DNA from: Clostridia bacterium
GTDB lineage: Bacteria > Bacillota > Clostridia > Christensenellales > Borkfalkiaceae
Direction of reading: 5' to 3'
NCBI GenBank assembly: GCA_017399035.1
Contig: JAFQEM010000012.1
Span: 1 to 48,061, forward strand
DNA length: 48,061 bases
The notes under the pieces were generated by a model. That model saw only the letters and a program-made list of their open reading frames with translations. It was not told the DNA's origin and made no database searches. Position numbers and translations under genes: made by a program. Shown here piece by piece: positions 31,883 through 38,928 of the stretch (positions are counted from its first letter, which is position 1; every line of letters begins with the position of its first letter).

Positions 31883-34264
31883 ATGACAGAAAAACAAGCA
31901 AAAGAATTTATTGAAGAGATAATAAAGAGCGCAGAAGAAACGCCAAAAGATGAACAACCTAAAGAAAGAATTTTACCATTGATAGCATTGAGGGGCAAGG
32001 TTTTTTGCCCAAGCACCCTTCTTAACTTTGACGTGGGTAGACCTATGTCCGTGGCGGCGGTAGAAAAGGCGGTAAAAGACCAGTCGGAAATTTTTATCAC
32101 TTCACAGGCGAGCGCGTTTATAGAAAATCCTAAAATAAGCGATTTGTGTAACACGGGCGTGGTTGCAAAAATAAAACAAGTTATAAAAGTTCAAAATACA
32201 GGCACAATTAAAGTTTGCGTAGAATCAGTTTGCAGAGCAAAAATTAAAGAAGTTATAGAAACCAAGGGAATTTTTACCGTTTCCGTTATAGATAGTCCTT
32301 ATATCTTGCCCGTCGATAACGCAGAGTGCGAGGCTTATTTAAGGGTAGCAAAAAAGAACTTCGTAGAGTTTGCTCAAGGCGACAAACGAATTTCTAAAGA
32401 GATGATTGCAACGGTAACCGAGTTTGCAGACGCAAACGAATTTATTGATAACGCCGTATCCGTGGTCAATTTAAAAGAAAAACTAGTGCAACACATATTA
32501 GAGATTGACGACACTATTTTACGTTTGCAAGAGTTTATAAAACTTTTTGAAAAAGAGATAGAAATTTCAAAGATAGAACGTAAAATAACTGCAAGGGTGC
32601 GTGGTAGCATAGATAAAAGTCAAAAAGAATTTTATCTTCGTGAGCAACTTAAAGCAATACACTCTGAACTTGGCGACGACCTTGAAGAGGGGGAAGAGTT
32701 GGTTGAACAAATTAAGGCTAAAGGCTTGCCAAAAGACGTAGAAGAAAAGGCGCTTAAAGAGATTAGCCGTTTAGATAAAATCAATCCCTCATCTCCCGAT
32801 TATAGTATTATATTAAACTATCTTGACTGGATAAAAGAATTACCCTTTAATCAAAGCACGGTTGATACTGAAAATTTAAAGTCTGCAAAAGAGATTTTAG
32901 ACAAAGACCATTTTGGTTTAGAAAAGGTTAAGCAAAGAATTGTAGAATATCTTGCGGTGTTGCAACTCACTAAAGAGATAAAAGGACCTATTTTGTGTTT
33001 CGTAGGCCCTCCAGGGGTGGGCAAAACTTCGGTTGCTACGAGTATTGCGCGTGCGCTTGGTAGAAAGTTTGTTAGAATGAGTTTGGGTGGCGTTAAAGAC
33101 GAGGCGGAAATTCGTGGGCATCGTAAAACTTACGTTGGCGCAATGCCAGGACGTATAATATATGGGCTTAAAAATGCAGGTTCAAACAACCCCGTGTTCT
33201 TGCTTGACGAAATAGACAAACTGTCTTCAGATATTCACGGCGACCCTGCAAGCGCGCTTTTAGAGGTGCTAGACCCCGAACAAAACACAACTTTCCGTGA
33301 CAGATATTTAGAAGTACCTTTCGACCTTTCAAAGGTAATGTTTATAACCACGGCAAACACGCTTGATACCATACCTTATCCGTTGCTTGATAGAATGGAA
33401 GTTATAGAACTTACGGGCTACACCAACGAAGAAAAATTGCAAATAGCAAAGCAATATCTTATACCCAAACAGTTGAAAGCCAACGGATTAAGCGACAAAA
33501 AAGTTGAAATTACCGACCAAGGTATTGCGGAAATTATAAGCGGATATACAATGGAAGCGGGCGTTAGAAATCTAGAGCGTGAAATAGGTAGCGTTATAAG
33601 AAAAATTGCAACCAAAGTTGCGCAAAATCCTAGAACGAAAAAGCAAATTGTTGACCAAAACAACGTAGAGAAATATCTTGGAATAAAAAAACACGTGCGT
33701 GATTTGACTTTAGAAAAAGACGAAATAGGCGCATGTACGGGCTTGGCGTGGACAAGCGTTGGCGGAACAACTTTAACCATTGAAGTTGGGCTTATGAAAG
33801 GCAAGGGCGAAATTTTGCTCACAGGTAAACTTGGCGACGTTATGAAAGAATCTGCACGCGCTGCAATAAGTTATATAAGAGCGCACGCAAATAACTACGG
33901 AATAGAAGAGAGTGATTTTGAAAATACGGATATACACGTGCACGTTCCCGAAGGCGCAACACCAAAAGACGGACCAAGCGCAGGTATAACTATGGCAACG
34001 GCAATACTTTCAGCCTTTACTAAAAAGGCGGTTAAAAAGAGCGTTGCAATGACGGGCGAAATAACATTGAGAGGAAAGGTTTTGCCTATCGGTGGCTTAA
34101 AAGAAAAGTCGCTTGCCGCATACCGCCAAGGTATAAAAGAAATTATAATACCGTCGGCTAACCAAAAAGATTTGACGGACATACCCAAAGAAATACGAAA
34201 GGAAATAAACTTTATTGCTTGCGACGAAATTGACCAAGTGTTCAAAATGGCTATAAAGTTTTAA
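31883..34264 (+). CDS. lon: ATP-dependent Lon protease
   Basis: Lon unfolds and degrades damaged and short-lived regulatory proteins in the cytoplasm. The 793-residue protein has the LON substrate-binding N-domain (about 25-220, starting RILPLIALRGKVFCPST), AAA+ domain with Walker A GPPGVGKTS (about 375-383) and Walker B VFLLDEIDKL, and the protease domain with catalytic Ser in PKDGPSAGITMA (about 698) and Lys in GGLKEKSLAAYRQG. All active-site parts are intact. The start at 31883 follows AGGTGA; an upstream TTG at 31847 overlaps the HAD gene. Confidence 0.97.
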   Translation: MTEKQAKEFIEEIIKSAEETPKDEQPKERILPLIALRGKVFCPSTLLNFDVGRPMSVAAVEKAVKDQSEIFITSQASAFIENPKISDLCNTGVVAKIKQVIKVQNTGTIKVCVESVCRAKIKEVIETKGIFTVSVIDSPYILPVDNAECEAYLRVAKKNFVEFAQGDKRISKEMIATVTEFADANEFIDNAVSVVNLKEKLVQHILEIDDTILRLQEFIKLFEKEIEISKIERKITARVRGSIDKSQKEFYLREQLKAIHSELGDDLEEGEELVEQIKAKGLPKDVEEKALKEISRLDKINPSSPDYSIILNYLDWIKELPFNQSTVDTENLKSAKEILDKDHFGLEKVKQRIVEYLAVLQLTKEIKGPILCFVGPPGVGKTSVATSIARALGRKFVRMSLGGVKDEAEIRGHRKTYVGAMPGRIIYGLKNAGSNNPVFLLDEIDKLSSDIHGDPASALLEVLDPEQNTTFRDRYLEVPFDLSKVMFITTANTLDTIPYPLLDRMEVIELTGYTNEEKLQIAKQYLIPKQLKANGLSDKKVEITDQGIAEIISGYTMEAGVRNLEREIGSVIRKIATKVAQNPRTKKQIVDQNNVEKYLGIKKHVRDLTLEKDEIGACTGLAWTSVGGTTLTIEVGLMKGKGEILLTGKLGDVMKESARAAISYIRAHANNYGIEESDFENTDIHVHVPEGATPKDGPSAGITMATAILSAFTKKAVKKSVAMTGEITLRGKVLPIGGLKEKSLAAYRQGIKEIIIPSANQKDLTDIPKEIRKEINFIACDEIDQVFKMAIKF

Positions 34265-34273
34265 GGTGAAAAA

Positions 34274-34864
34274 ATGAAAATTAAAGATGCGGTTTTTGTA
34301 ACTAGCGTTGCAAGCGCAGACAAGTTTTTAAAAACCGATAAACCTATAATTGCAGTTGCAGGCAAAAGTAACGTGGGCAAAAGTTCACTCATAAATATGC
34401 TTGCAAACAGAAAAAAACTTGCAAAAACGTCGGTTACGCCTGGGCGCACAAGATTGATAAATTATTTTGATTTTGGCGAATTTATGCTAGCGGATTTGCC
34501 GGGCTACGGCTTTGCAAAAGTTAGCAAAGAAGAAAAAAAGAAGTGGGGTGTTTTGCTTGAAGAATTTTTGTCAACGCAAAAAATCAATCTACTTTTATCG
34601 CTAGTGGATATCCGCCACGAACCCACGGCAGACGATAAGATGATGATAAATTATTTATATCATTATCAAGTTCCGTTTGCGCTTGTGGCAACCAAAGCGG
34701 ATAAACTTGGAAAAACCAAAATAAAACCAAGGGTAAAAGAAATTGCAACCGCTCTAAAGGTTGGTTTTGCAGACCTAACGGCAACTAGCGCACAAACGGG
34801 CTATGGCAAAGACGACTTGTTAAGAATTATAGAACAAGCAATTACTATAACTGACGAAGAATAA
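34274..34864 (+). CDS. engB: Ribosome biogenesis GTPase EngB (YsxC/YihA)
   Basis: A 196-residue GTPase needed for assembly of the large ribosomal subunit. Motifs: G1 GKSNVGKSSLINML, the switch with SVTPGRTRLINYF, G3 LADLPGYGFA, G4 VATKADKLGK, and SAQTGYG near the end. It lies 9 nt after lon, the conserved lon-ysxC order of Firmicutes. RBS AGGTGA as for lon. Confidence 0.95.
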   Translation: MKIKDAVFVTSVASADKFLKTDKPIIAVAGKSNVGKSSLINMLANRKKLAKTSVTPGRTRLINYFDFGEFMLADLPGYGFAKVSKEEKKKWGVLLEEFLSTQKINLLLSLVDIRHEPTADDKMMINYLYHYQVPFALVATKADKLGKTKIKPRVKEIATALKVGFADLTATSAQTGYGKDDLLRIIEQAITITDEE

Positions 34865-34870
34865 AAAAAC

Positions 34871-34904
34871 AAACCGACTAAACAACAATTTAGTCGGTTT
34901 TATA
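34871..34904. terminator. Bidirectional terminator after engB
   Basis: AAACCGACTAAA, CAACAA loop, TTTAGTCGGTTT, followed by T-rich sequence; A-run on the left side. It separates converging genes. Confidence 0.88.
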
Positions 34905-34905
34905 T

Positions 34906-35493
34906 TTATGGTAAATAGAAAGTTTGTTCTGGTCCAGTATCTTTCATTAAAAGGTTTTTACTTCTAAATTTTATTAAAAGAAGAAGAAAAACAAAAAGGT
35001 CGCCTGCGCAACCGCCAACGTGCATTGCAAAAACGAAACCGATTGCCAAAAATATTAGCCGATTATGTATAAAAAATATCAATGCAACTACAAATAGCAC
35101 AGAGAAAAATATAAAGGGCGTAAGCAAGGCAATAAGCGCAGTTTTTCTGGTAACGTAAATATCAGGTACACCGCAAAAAGCGCAACTCCAACTTATTCCA
35201 AAAGTAAGTTTTCTGCCCGTTGTAAGTTTATAAGCAATTCCGTGCAACAGTTCGTGCAAAATCATATAAATTAAAAGGCTAAACGCTACGCCCGAAAATA
35301 CCGCGCAAAGAACAAGTGGGTGAGTTGTGAATATCACTGACAAATCAACCAACAAGGTCAATAAATACATCACGATAAATGCTAGAATTAAAGCCGATAG
35401 GTTAAGCGCCAACCCCGTTTTTGTAGATTTAGCGTTTATATGAAAAACGCTGTCGTAACCGTCGGGCAGGGTAGTATAAAAGGAAGTTTTCAT
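34906..35493 (-). CDS. DUF3267 zincin-like membrane protein
   Basis: A 195-residue protein with four to five membrane segments and a HELLHG zinc-peptidase motif (about residues 80-85) inside the second segment, plus a later GCAGDLFV that may give the third ligand. The ending DTGPEQTFYLP is typical of the DUF3267 family, proposed membrane metallopeptidases of unknown substrate. It starts 3 nt after the DUF6062 stop without its own Shine-Dalgarno, so it depends on translation of that gene. Confidence 0.85.
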   Translation of the reverse strand: MKTSFYTTLPDGYDSVFHINAKSTKTGLALNLSALILAFIVMYLLTLLVDLSVIFTTHPLVLCAVFSGVAFSLLIYMILHELLHGIAYKLTTGRKLTFGISWSCAFCGVPDIYVTRKTALIALLTPFIFFSVLFVVALIFFIHNRLIFLAIGFVFAMHVGGCAGDLFVFLLLLIKFRSKNLLMKDTGPEQTFYLP

Positions 35494-35496
35494 AAT

Positions 35497-36174
35497 TTAA
35501 TCAATCTTTTTTCCGTAAAGTTTTTCACGCATACGTGGTAGAGCCGTTTCAGCGTTTCCAAGTGGTTCTAAAGCATTTCGATAGTCGTGTTTATCACAGA
35601 ATTTTTTAAGGTCTTGACGCACCCTTTCTAAATTGCGTTTTTCAACGCCTGCAATAACCCCAACGTAATCTTTAGCAAGAAACCCTGCATAGCGAGAGTA
35701 TCTTAAAAGTTCTGCATAGTGGTGCAAGCAAAAGCCCTTGCTTTTAATAAGAGTTTTATAAAATTCTCTCTCTCTTTCAAACATTTGGGCAATGGTTTTA
35801 TAATATTTAACCATACTGTCCTCAACGTAATCACAAAGTACGCAAGTTTTTGAGGCTTTATCTAATGCGTTTGCTTGTTTTATTGCGCTACTAACGCTTT
35901 TTTTATCGGACAAAAGTTTTTCAAGTTGGTCAACCCTAGTGCCTATTTGAAGAGCAACTGAAAGTTTGTTTTGCCTTGAAAACAACATATCAAAGTGTTT
36001 AGAACAAAAACCGAGTTGACCTACCTTAATGCGCGTGTTATCCTCCATAACAGCGTCGTTTAAAAACTCGTATAAAAACTGTTCTTCAACCACCTTTTGA
36101 ATTTCGCAAAGCGGACACTCACAATCCACTTTAAATTTCTCGTGTATTAAACCTGTATCTATATGATATCCCAT
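35497..36174 (-). CDS. DUF6062-like cysteine-rich protein
   Basis: A 225-residue soluble protein built from two similar halves, each with a CxxC and a downstream GFCxxH: first CPLCEIQ and GFCSKHFDML, second CVLCDYVED and GFCLHHYAEL. The four sites suggest two zinc-type or redox centres. I place it in the DUF6062 family; function is unknown. The start is the ATG at 36174 (MGYHIDTGLIHEKF), with a GTG 6 nt upstream as a weaker option. There is no Shine-Dalgarno, and TAAAAT lies exactly 6 nt before the ATG. It is co-transcribed with DUF3267. Confidence 0.75.
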   Translation of the reverse strand: MGYHIDTGLIHEKFKVDCECPLCEIQKVVEEQFLYEFLNDAVMEDNTRIKVGQLGFCSKHFDMLFSRQNKLSVALQIGTRVDQLEKLLSDKKSVSSAIKQANALDKASKTCVLCDYVEDSMVKYYKTIAQMFEREREFYKTLIKSKGFCLHHYAELLRYSRYAGFLAKDYVGVIAGVEKRNLERVRQDLKKFCDKHDYRNALEPLGNAETALPRMREKLYGKKID

Positions 36175-36180
36175 AAGCAC

Positions 36181-36209
36181 ATTTTAACAAAAAACTCTAA
36201 AAAATACAA
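36181..36209 (-). promoter_or_regulatory. Promoter abutting the DUF6062 start
   Basis: Minus-strand TTGTAT (36209-36204), 17 bp, TAAAAT (36186-36181), then 6 nt to the ATG. Same geometry as at uvrC and the NlpC/P60 gene. Confidence 0.6.
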
Positions 36210-36217
36210 GCATTGAG

Positions 36218-36246
36218 TTGTAAATTTTGTAAGTAAATGATATAAT
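36218..36246 (+). promoter_or_regulatory. Promoter of the HAD/SGNH pair
   Basis: TTGTAA (36218-36223), 17 bp, TATAAT (36241-36246). The 5' leader of about 20 nt carries GAGGG before the ATG. Confidence 0.72.
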
Positions 36247-36273
36247 TAACTTAATTTTTAGCGAGGGCAAAAA

Positions 36274-36912
36274 ATGCAAAAAACTTTTATATTTGATTTT
36301 GACGGAACGCTTGTTGACTCAATGCCCGTTTTCGTTGGTGCAATATATAACATTTTAGATAAATATAAAGTGCCATATACTGAAGAAATTGTTAAAATTT
36401 TAACCCCACTTGGCGGACAGGCAGGCGCAGAATATATGAGAAAAATGGGCGTGCCTATCACCACCGAACAAGTGCTTGAACTTATGTTTGAATATATGGT
36501 TAAAGAATATGAGCATAACGTTTTAGCAAAAGAGGGGGTTGTTGAAACGCTAAAACAAATGAAAGAGCGTGGTTATAGCCTAAACGTGCTAACGGCAAGC
36601 CCGCACTTAACCCTTGACCCTTGCCTTAAAAGGCTTAAAATATTTGATATTTTTGATAACGTTTGGTCTTGTGATGATTTTAACACCACAAAAGCAAACC
36701 CAGAAATTTACGCTCAAGCGTCAAAACTGTTGAAAAAGAGCGTAGAGCAAGTGATTTTTGTTGACGATAATTTTAACGCTTGCGCAACTGCAAAAAAAGC
36801 GGGTATGAAAGTTTATGGTATTTTTGACAAATCGTCTCAAGATTACGTTGAAGAGATTAAAAGCGTTGCCGACGGCTACGCATATAAATTTAGTGAACTT
36901 TTGGAGGTGTAA
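36274..36912 (+). CDS. HAD-family phosphatase (beta-PGM/Gph-like)
   Basis: A 212-residue HAD hydrolase with an alpha-helical (type I) cap: motif I FDFDGTLVDSMPVF, motif II LTASPH, motif III Lys in TTKANPEIY, motif IV IFVDDNFNACATAKKAG. This resembles phosphoglycolate phosphatase and beta-phosphoglucomutase-type enzymes; substrate is unknown. It is 3 nt upstream of the SGNH hydrolase gene, whose GGAGG lies in its last codons. Confidence 0.9.
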   Translation: MQKTFIFDFDGTLVDSMPVFVGAIYNILDKYKVPYTEEIVKILTPLGGQAGAEYMRKMGVPITTEQVLELMFEYMVKEYEHNVLAKEGVVETLKQMKERGYSLNVLTASPHLTLDPCLKRLKIFDIFDNVWSCDDFNTTKANPEIYAQASKLLKKSVEQVIFVDDNFNACATAKKAGMKVYGIFDKSSQDYVEEIKSVADGYAYKFSELLEV

Positions 36913-36915
36913 AAA

Positions 36916-37980
36916 ATGGCTAGTTACGATTTAGAAACTTATATAAAACCTATTTGGCAAGGCGACACGGTCTATTATGAAACGGTGCTTTTTGTTGGTG
37001 AAGAAGATTGCGCACCGCTTTTGTACCCGATAGAGCAAGTAGTTGGCGTTTATAATTACGGTTTGACCGAAGAATATCAACTTGGCAAAGATTTTGAAAT
37101 TATTGACGGAAAAATTAAAAGAATTAAGGGCGGAAAAACCCCTTATTGCCCTGTTGACGACTATTATTTAGATAAGCAAGCACAATACGCAATAGAGATA
37201 GTAAATAACCGTGAAGTTGCGCCTGCTGGTAAAAAATATTTTAACTTTGGCGAAAAAGATAGTTATTCAAAATATCAAATTGCAGTAACTTACCGCCACT
37301 CTGCGCAAAATAAAACGCTTATTCCGCAAGGTAAAAGTCAAAGGTTTTCTTGCTTTTTAAATAAGTTGAAAGAGCAAAAGAGTGCAAGCGTAATATTTTA
37401 TGGCGATAGCATAACCACGGGTTGCAATTCAAGTGGAACGCCTATGGGCGGAATGGTTGAGCCGTTTGCAGAAAGTTTTCCCGTTATGGTTCATAAAAAA
37501 TTGCAAAAAGAATTTGATGCAGAGATTGAATATGCAAACACCGCCGTTGGTGGTTGGGCAACCGATAGGGGACTAGATGCGTTTGACGAACGTGTTTTAG
37601 ATAAAGAATATGACCTTTTAGTTTTGGGTTTTGGTATGAACGACGGTGCAACGCCACTAGAAACTTATTTAGAGCGAACGGAAAAGATGGTGCTTAAATT
37701 TAGAGAGCGCAATCCACAAGGTCAAGTTGTGTTGCTTTCAACAACTTATCCAAACACCGAAAGCAACTGGGTAAGAAACCAACCGCTATTTATAAACGAA
37801 CTTGTTAAGTTAGAGAAAAAATATTCTTTTGTTGGCGTTGCCGATATGACAAATATGCACTATAATCTTTTAGAAACAGGCAAAAGATATAGAGATATGA
37901 CGGGCAACAACGTAAACCACCCCAACGATTTTTTGGCAAGAATATACGCGCAAGTTGTGCTAAAAACCTTGTTAGGTTAA
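36916..37980 (+). CDS. SGNH/GDSL-type hydrolase
   Basis: A 354-residue protein with an N-terminal beta-rich domain (about 1-150) and a C-terminal SGNH esterase fold: block I FYGDSITTGCN (Ser nucleophile), block II Gly in GGWATDRG, block III LGFGMNDGATP (Asn), block V NNVNHPNDFLARIYAQV (Asp and His). No signal peptide, so it acts inside the cell. It is likely a carbohydrate or lipid acyl esterase. Two-gene unit with the HAD phosphatase. Confidence 0.88.
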   Translation: MASYDLETYIKPIWQGDTVYYETVLFVGEEDCAPLLYPIEQVVGVYNYGLTEEYQLGKDFEIIDGKIKRIKGGKTPYCPVDDYYLDKQAQYAIEIVNNREVAPAGKKYFNFGEKDSYSKYQIAVTYRHSAQNKTLIPQGKSQRFSCFLNKLKEQKSASVIFYGDSITTGCNSSGTPMGGMVEPFAESFPVMVHKKLQKEFDAEIEYANTAVGGWATDRGLDAFDERVLDKEYDLLVLGFGMNDGATPLETYLERTEKMVLKFRERNPQGQVVLLSTTYPNTESNWVRNQPLFINELVKLEKKYSFVGVADMTNMHYNLLETGKRYRDMTGNNVNHPNDFLARIYAQVVLKTLLG

Positions 37981-38002
37981 AATTTTTAATGTAAAAACTA
38001 TA

Positions 38003-38034
38003 AAAACTCGGCTATTTTCAGGTCGAGTTTTTTT
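38003..38034 (+). terminator. Terminator after the SGNH gene
   Basis: AAAACTCG with CGAGTTTT, loop of about 13 nt, T-run of seven. Confidence 0.8.
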
Positions 38035-38050
38035 ATATTTTAAAATCCGC

Positions 38051-38079
38051 TTGATAAAAATTTTTTTAAGTGATATACT
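38051..38079 (+). promoter_or_regulatory. Promoter of small RNA 1
   Basis: TTGATA (38051-38056), 17 bp, TATACT (38074-38079). The start about 7 nt on, G38086, is the first base of the RNA's closing stem. The same boxes and spacing recur at 38333-38361. Confidence 0.78.
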
Positions 38080-38085
38080 AAATAT

Positions 38086-38291
38086 GCCAAACTAACTAAA
38101 TAATGCATATTAAAAAGGTATGCTTTTTTAAAAGTGTATAATTATTTGTACATTTCTCATAACAGTTTAAAGACTGTAAAAAGTGCAGATTTCAAATGCT
38201 GTTATGGGTTTACCTTTATGCATAATGTTAGTTTGGCGACTACTGAGGTTTGCATTTTTTGGTGCGTTGACTTCGGTTGGCGCACTTTTTT
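38086..38291 (+). ncRNA. Structured small RNA 1 of a tandem pair (6S-like architecture)
   Basis: About 205 nt from a predicted start at G38086 to a terminator. The 5' end GCCAAACTAAC (38086-38096) pairs perfectly with GTTAGTTTGGC (38227-38237); the stem continues with an ATGCATA pairing and AAAGGTA/TACCTTT. Inside, CATAACAG (38158-38165) pairs with CTGTTATG (38199-38206), leaving a large asymmetric opening on the 5' side. The end is GTGCGTTGAC, a TTCG tetraloop, GTTGGCGCAC, then six T (38262-38291). No protein frame with a ribosome binding site is present. The rod shape with an internal bubble and paired ends resembles 6S RNA, which binds RNA polymerase holoenzyme; this identity is not proven. 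Confidence 0.75.
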
Positions 38292-38332
38292 ATTTTAAAA
38301 GCATTGAAATAAATCGCTTTTTGAAAAAGTGC

Positions 38333-38361
38333 TTGATAAAATTTTTATTAAGTGATATACT
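38333..38361 (+). promoter_or_regulatory. Promoter of small RNA 2
   Basis: TTGATA (38333-38338), 17 bp, TATACT (38356-38361). Start predicted at G38368, the first base of its closing stem. Confidence 0.78.
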
Positions 38362-38367
38362 AAATAT

Positions 38368-38567
38368 GTCACATTAGTTTAAGAAATACAATTTACAGTT
38401 AGCAGGGGTATATTTTAAATCTTTGTTGACCATTATTACTATTGAAATAAGCAGAAATGCAAATTCCATTAAGTAATTATGGTTCAACTGTAATTTTTTA
38501 AACTTGTGTGACAACAAACGGAGTTTCGCATTTTGCGGTGCGTTGACTTCGGTTGGCGCACTTTTTT
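38368..38567 (+). ncRNA. Structured small RNA 2 of a tandem pair (6S-like architecture)
   Basis: About 200 nt. The ends pair over 13 of 15 positions (38368-38382 with 38498-38512, GTCACA at the base), then TTACAGTT (38393-38400) with AACTGTAA (38486-38493). An inner stem joins 38429-38440 with 38472-38483 (11 of 12 pairs). Between the stems 28 nt are unpaired on the 5' side and 2 nt on the 3' side, like a 6S central bulge. The terminator (38538-38567) is the same C(UUCG)G hairpin as in RNA 1. The body has little sequence in common with RNA 1, yet the fold is alike. Read-through would enter the gene at 38588. Confidence 0.75.
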
Positions 38568-38587
38568 ATTTTAAAAGGAGATATTTT

Positions 38588-38842
38588 ATGAAAAAGAAAC
38601 ATACCGACGAAGAGATTATTCAAATGGTTTCTGAAATTACAAAGGGTGCAAAAATTCCCGATTTAAGAAAAGCAGAACTTACTTTGCTAGTTATGATTGC
38701 AGAACAAACAATGATGGATGCAGAAGTTAAATTTTTAAATTCTTTAACAGACGAGCAAAAAGAGTTATACGAAGATTATATGTTATGCACCAAATGTTAT
38801 CACGATACTTATTATGAAAGAATTACTAAATATAAACGATAA
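38588..38842 (+). CDS. Small helical protein of unknown function downstream of the RNA pair
   Basis: An 84-residue, mostly helical charged protein: MKKKHTDEEIIQMVSEITK, then IPDLRKAELTLLVMIAEQ, EVKFLNSLTDEQKELYEDY and CTKCYHDTYYERITKYKR. A CTKC pair is near the C-terminus. I do not recognise a family. AAGGAG lies 7 nt before the ATG, immediately after the RNA 2 terminator, so expression may need terminator read-through. Upstream in-frame starts (38504) only translate the terminator and are rejected. Confidence 0.7.
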   Translation: MKKKHTDEEIIQMVSEITKGAKIPDLRKAELTLLVMIAEQTMMDAEVKFLNSLTDEQKELYEDYMLCTKCYHDTYYERITKYKR

Positions 38843-38862
38843 AAACTTTTAAACAAAACAAA

Positions 38863-38913
38863 AAAGGGCAGTTTGTCGCAATTCCCTACGGGAAGAGCGA
38901 CAAACTGCCCTTT
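38863..38913. terminator. Large bidirectional terminator
   Basis: AAAGGGCAGTTTGTCGC pairs with GCGACAAACTGCCCTTT (17 bp), with an inner TTCCC/GGGAA hairpin. Lies between converging genes. Confidence 0.88.
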
Positions 38914-38928
38914 AACTTTTTTATTTGA

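Noticed and set aside
38183-38377. Small frame ending in a hydrophobic stretch with GALTSVGALFYF.
   Set aside because: The peptide is a translation of the RNA 1 terminator; the same peptide appears at the RNA 2 terminator. No binding site.
38504-38587. Upstream start extending the 84-residue protein.
   Set aside because: It would run through the RNA 2 terminator; the ATG at 38588 has AAGGAG.
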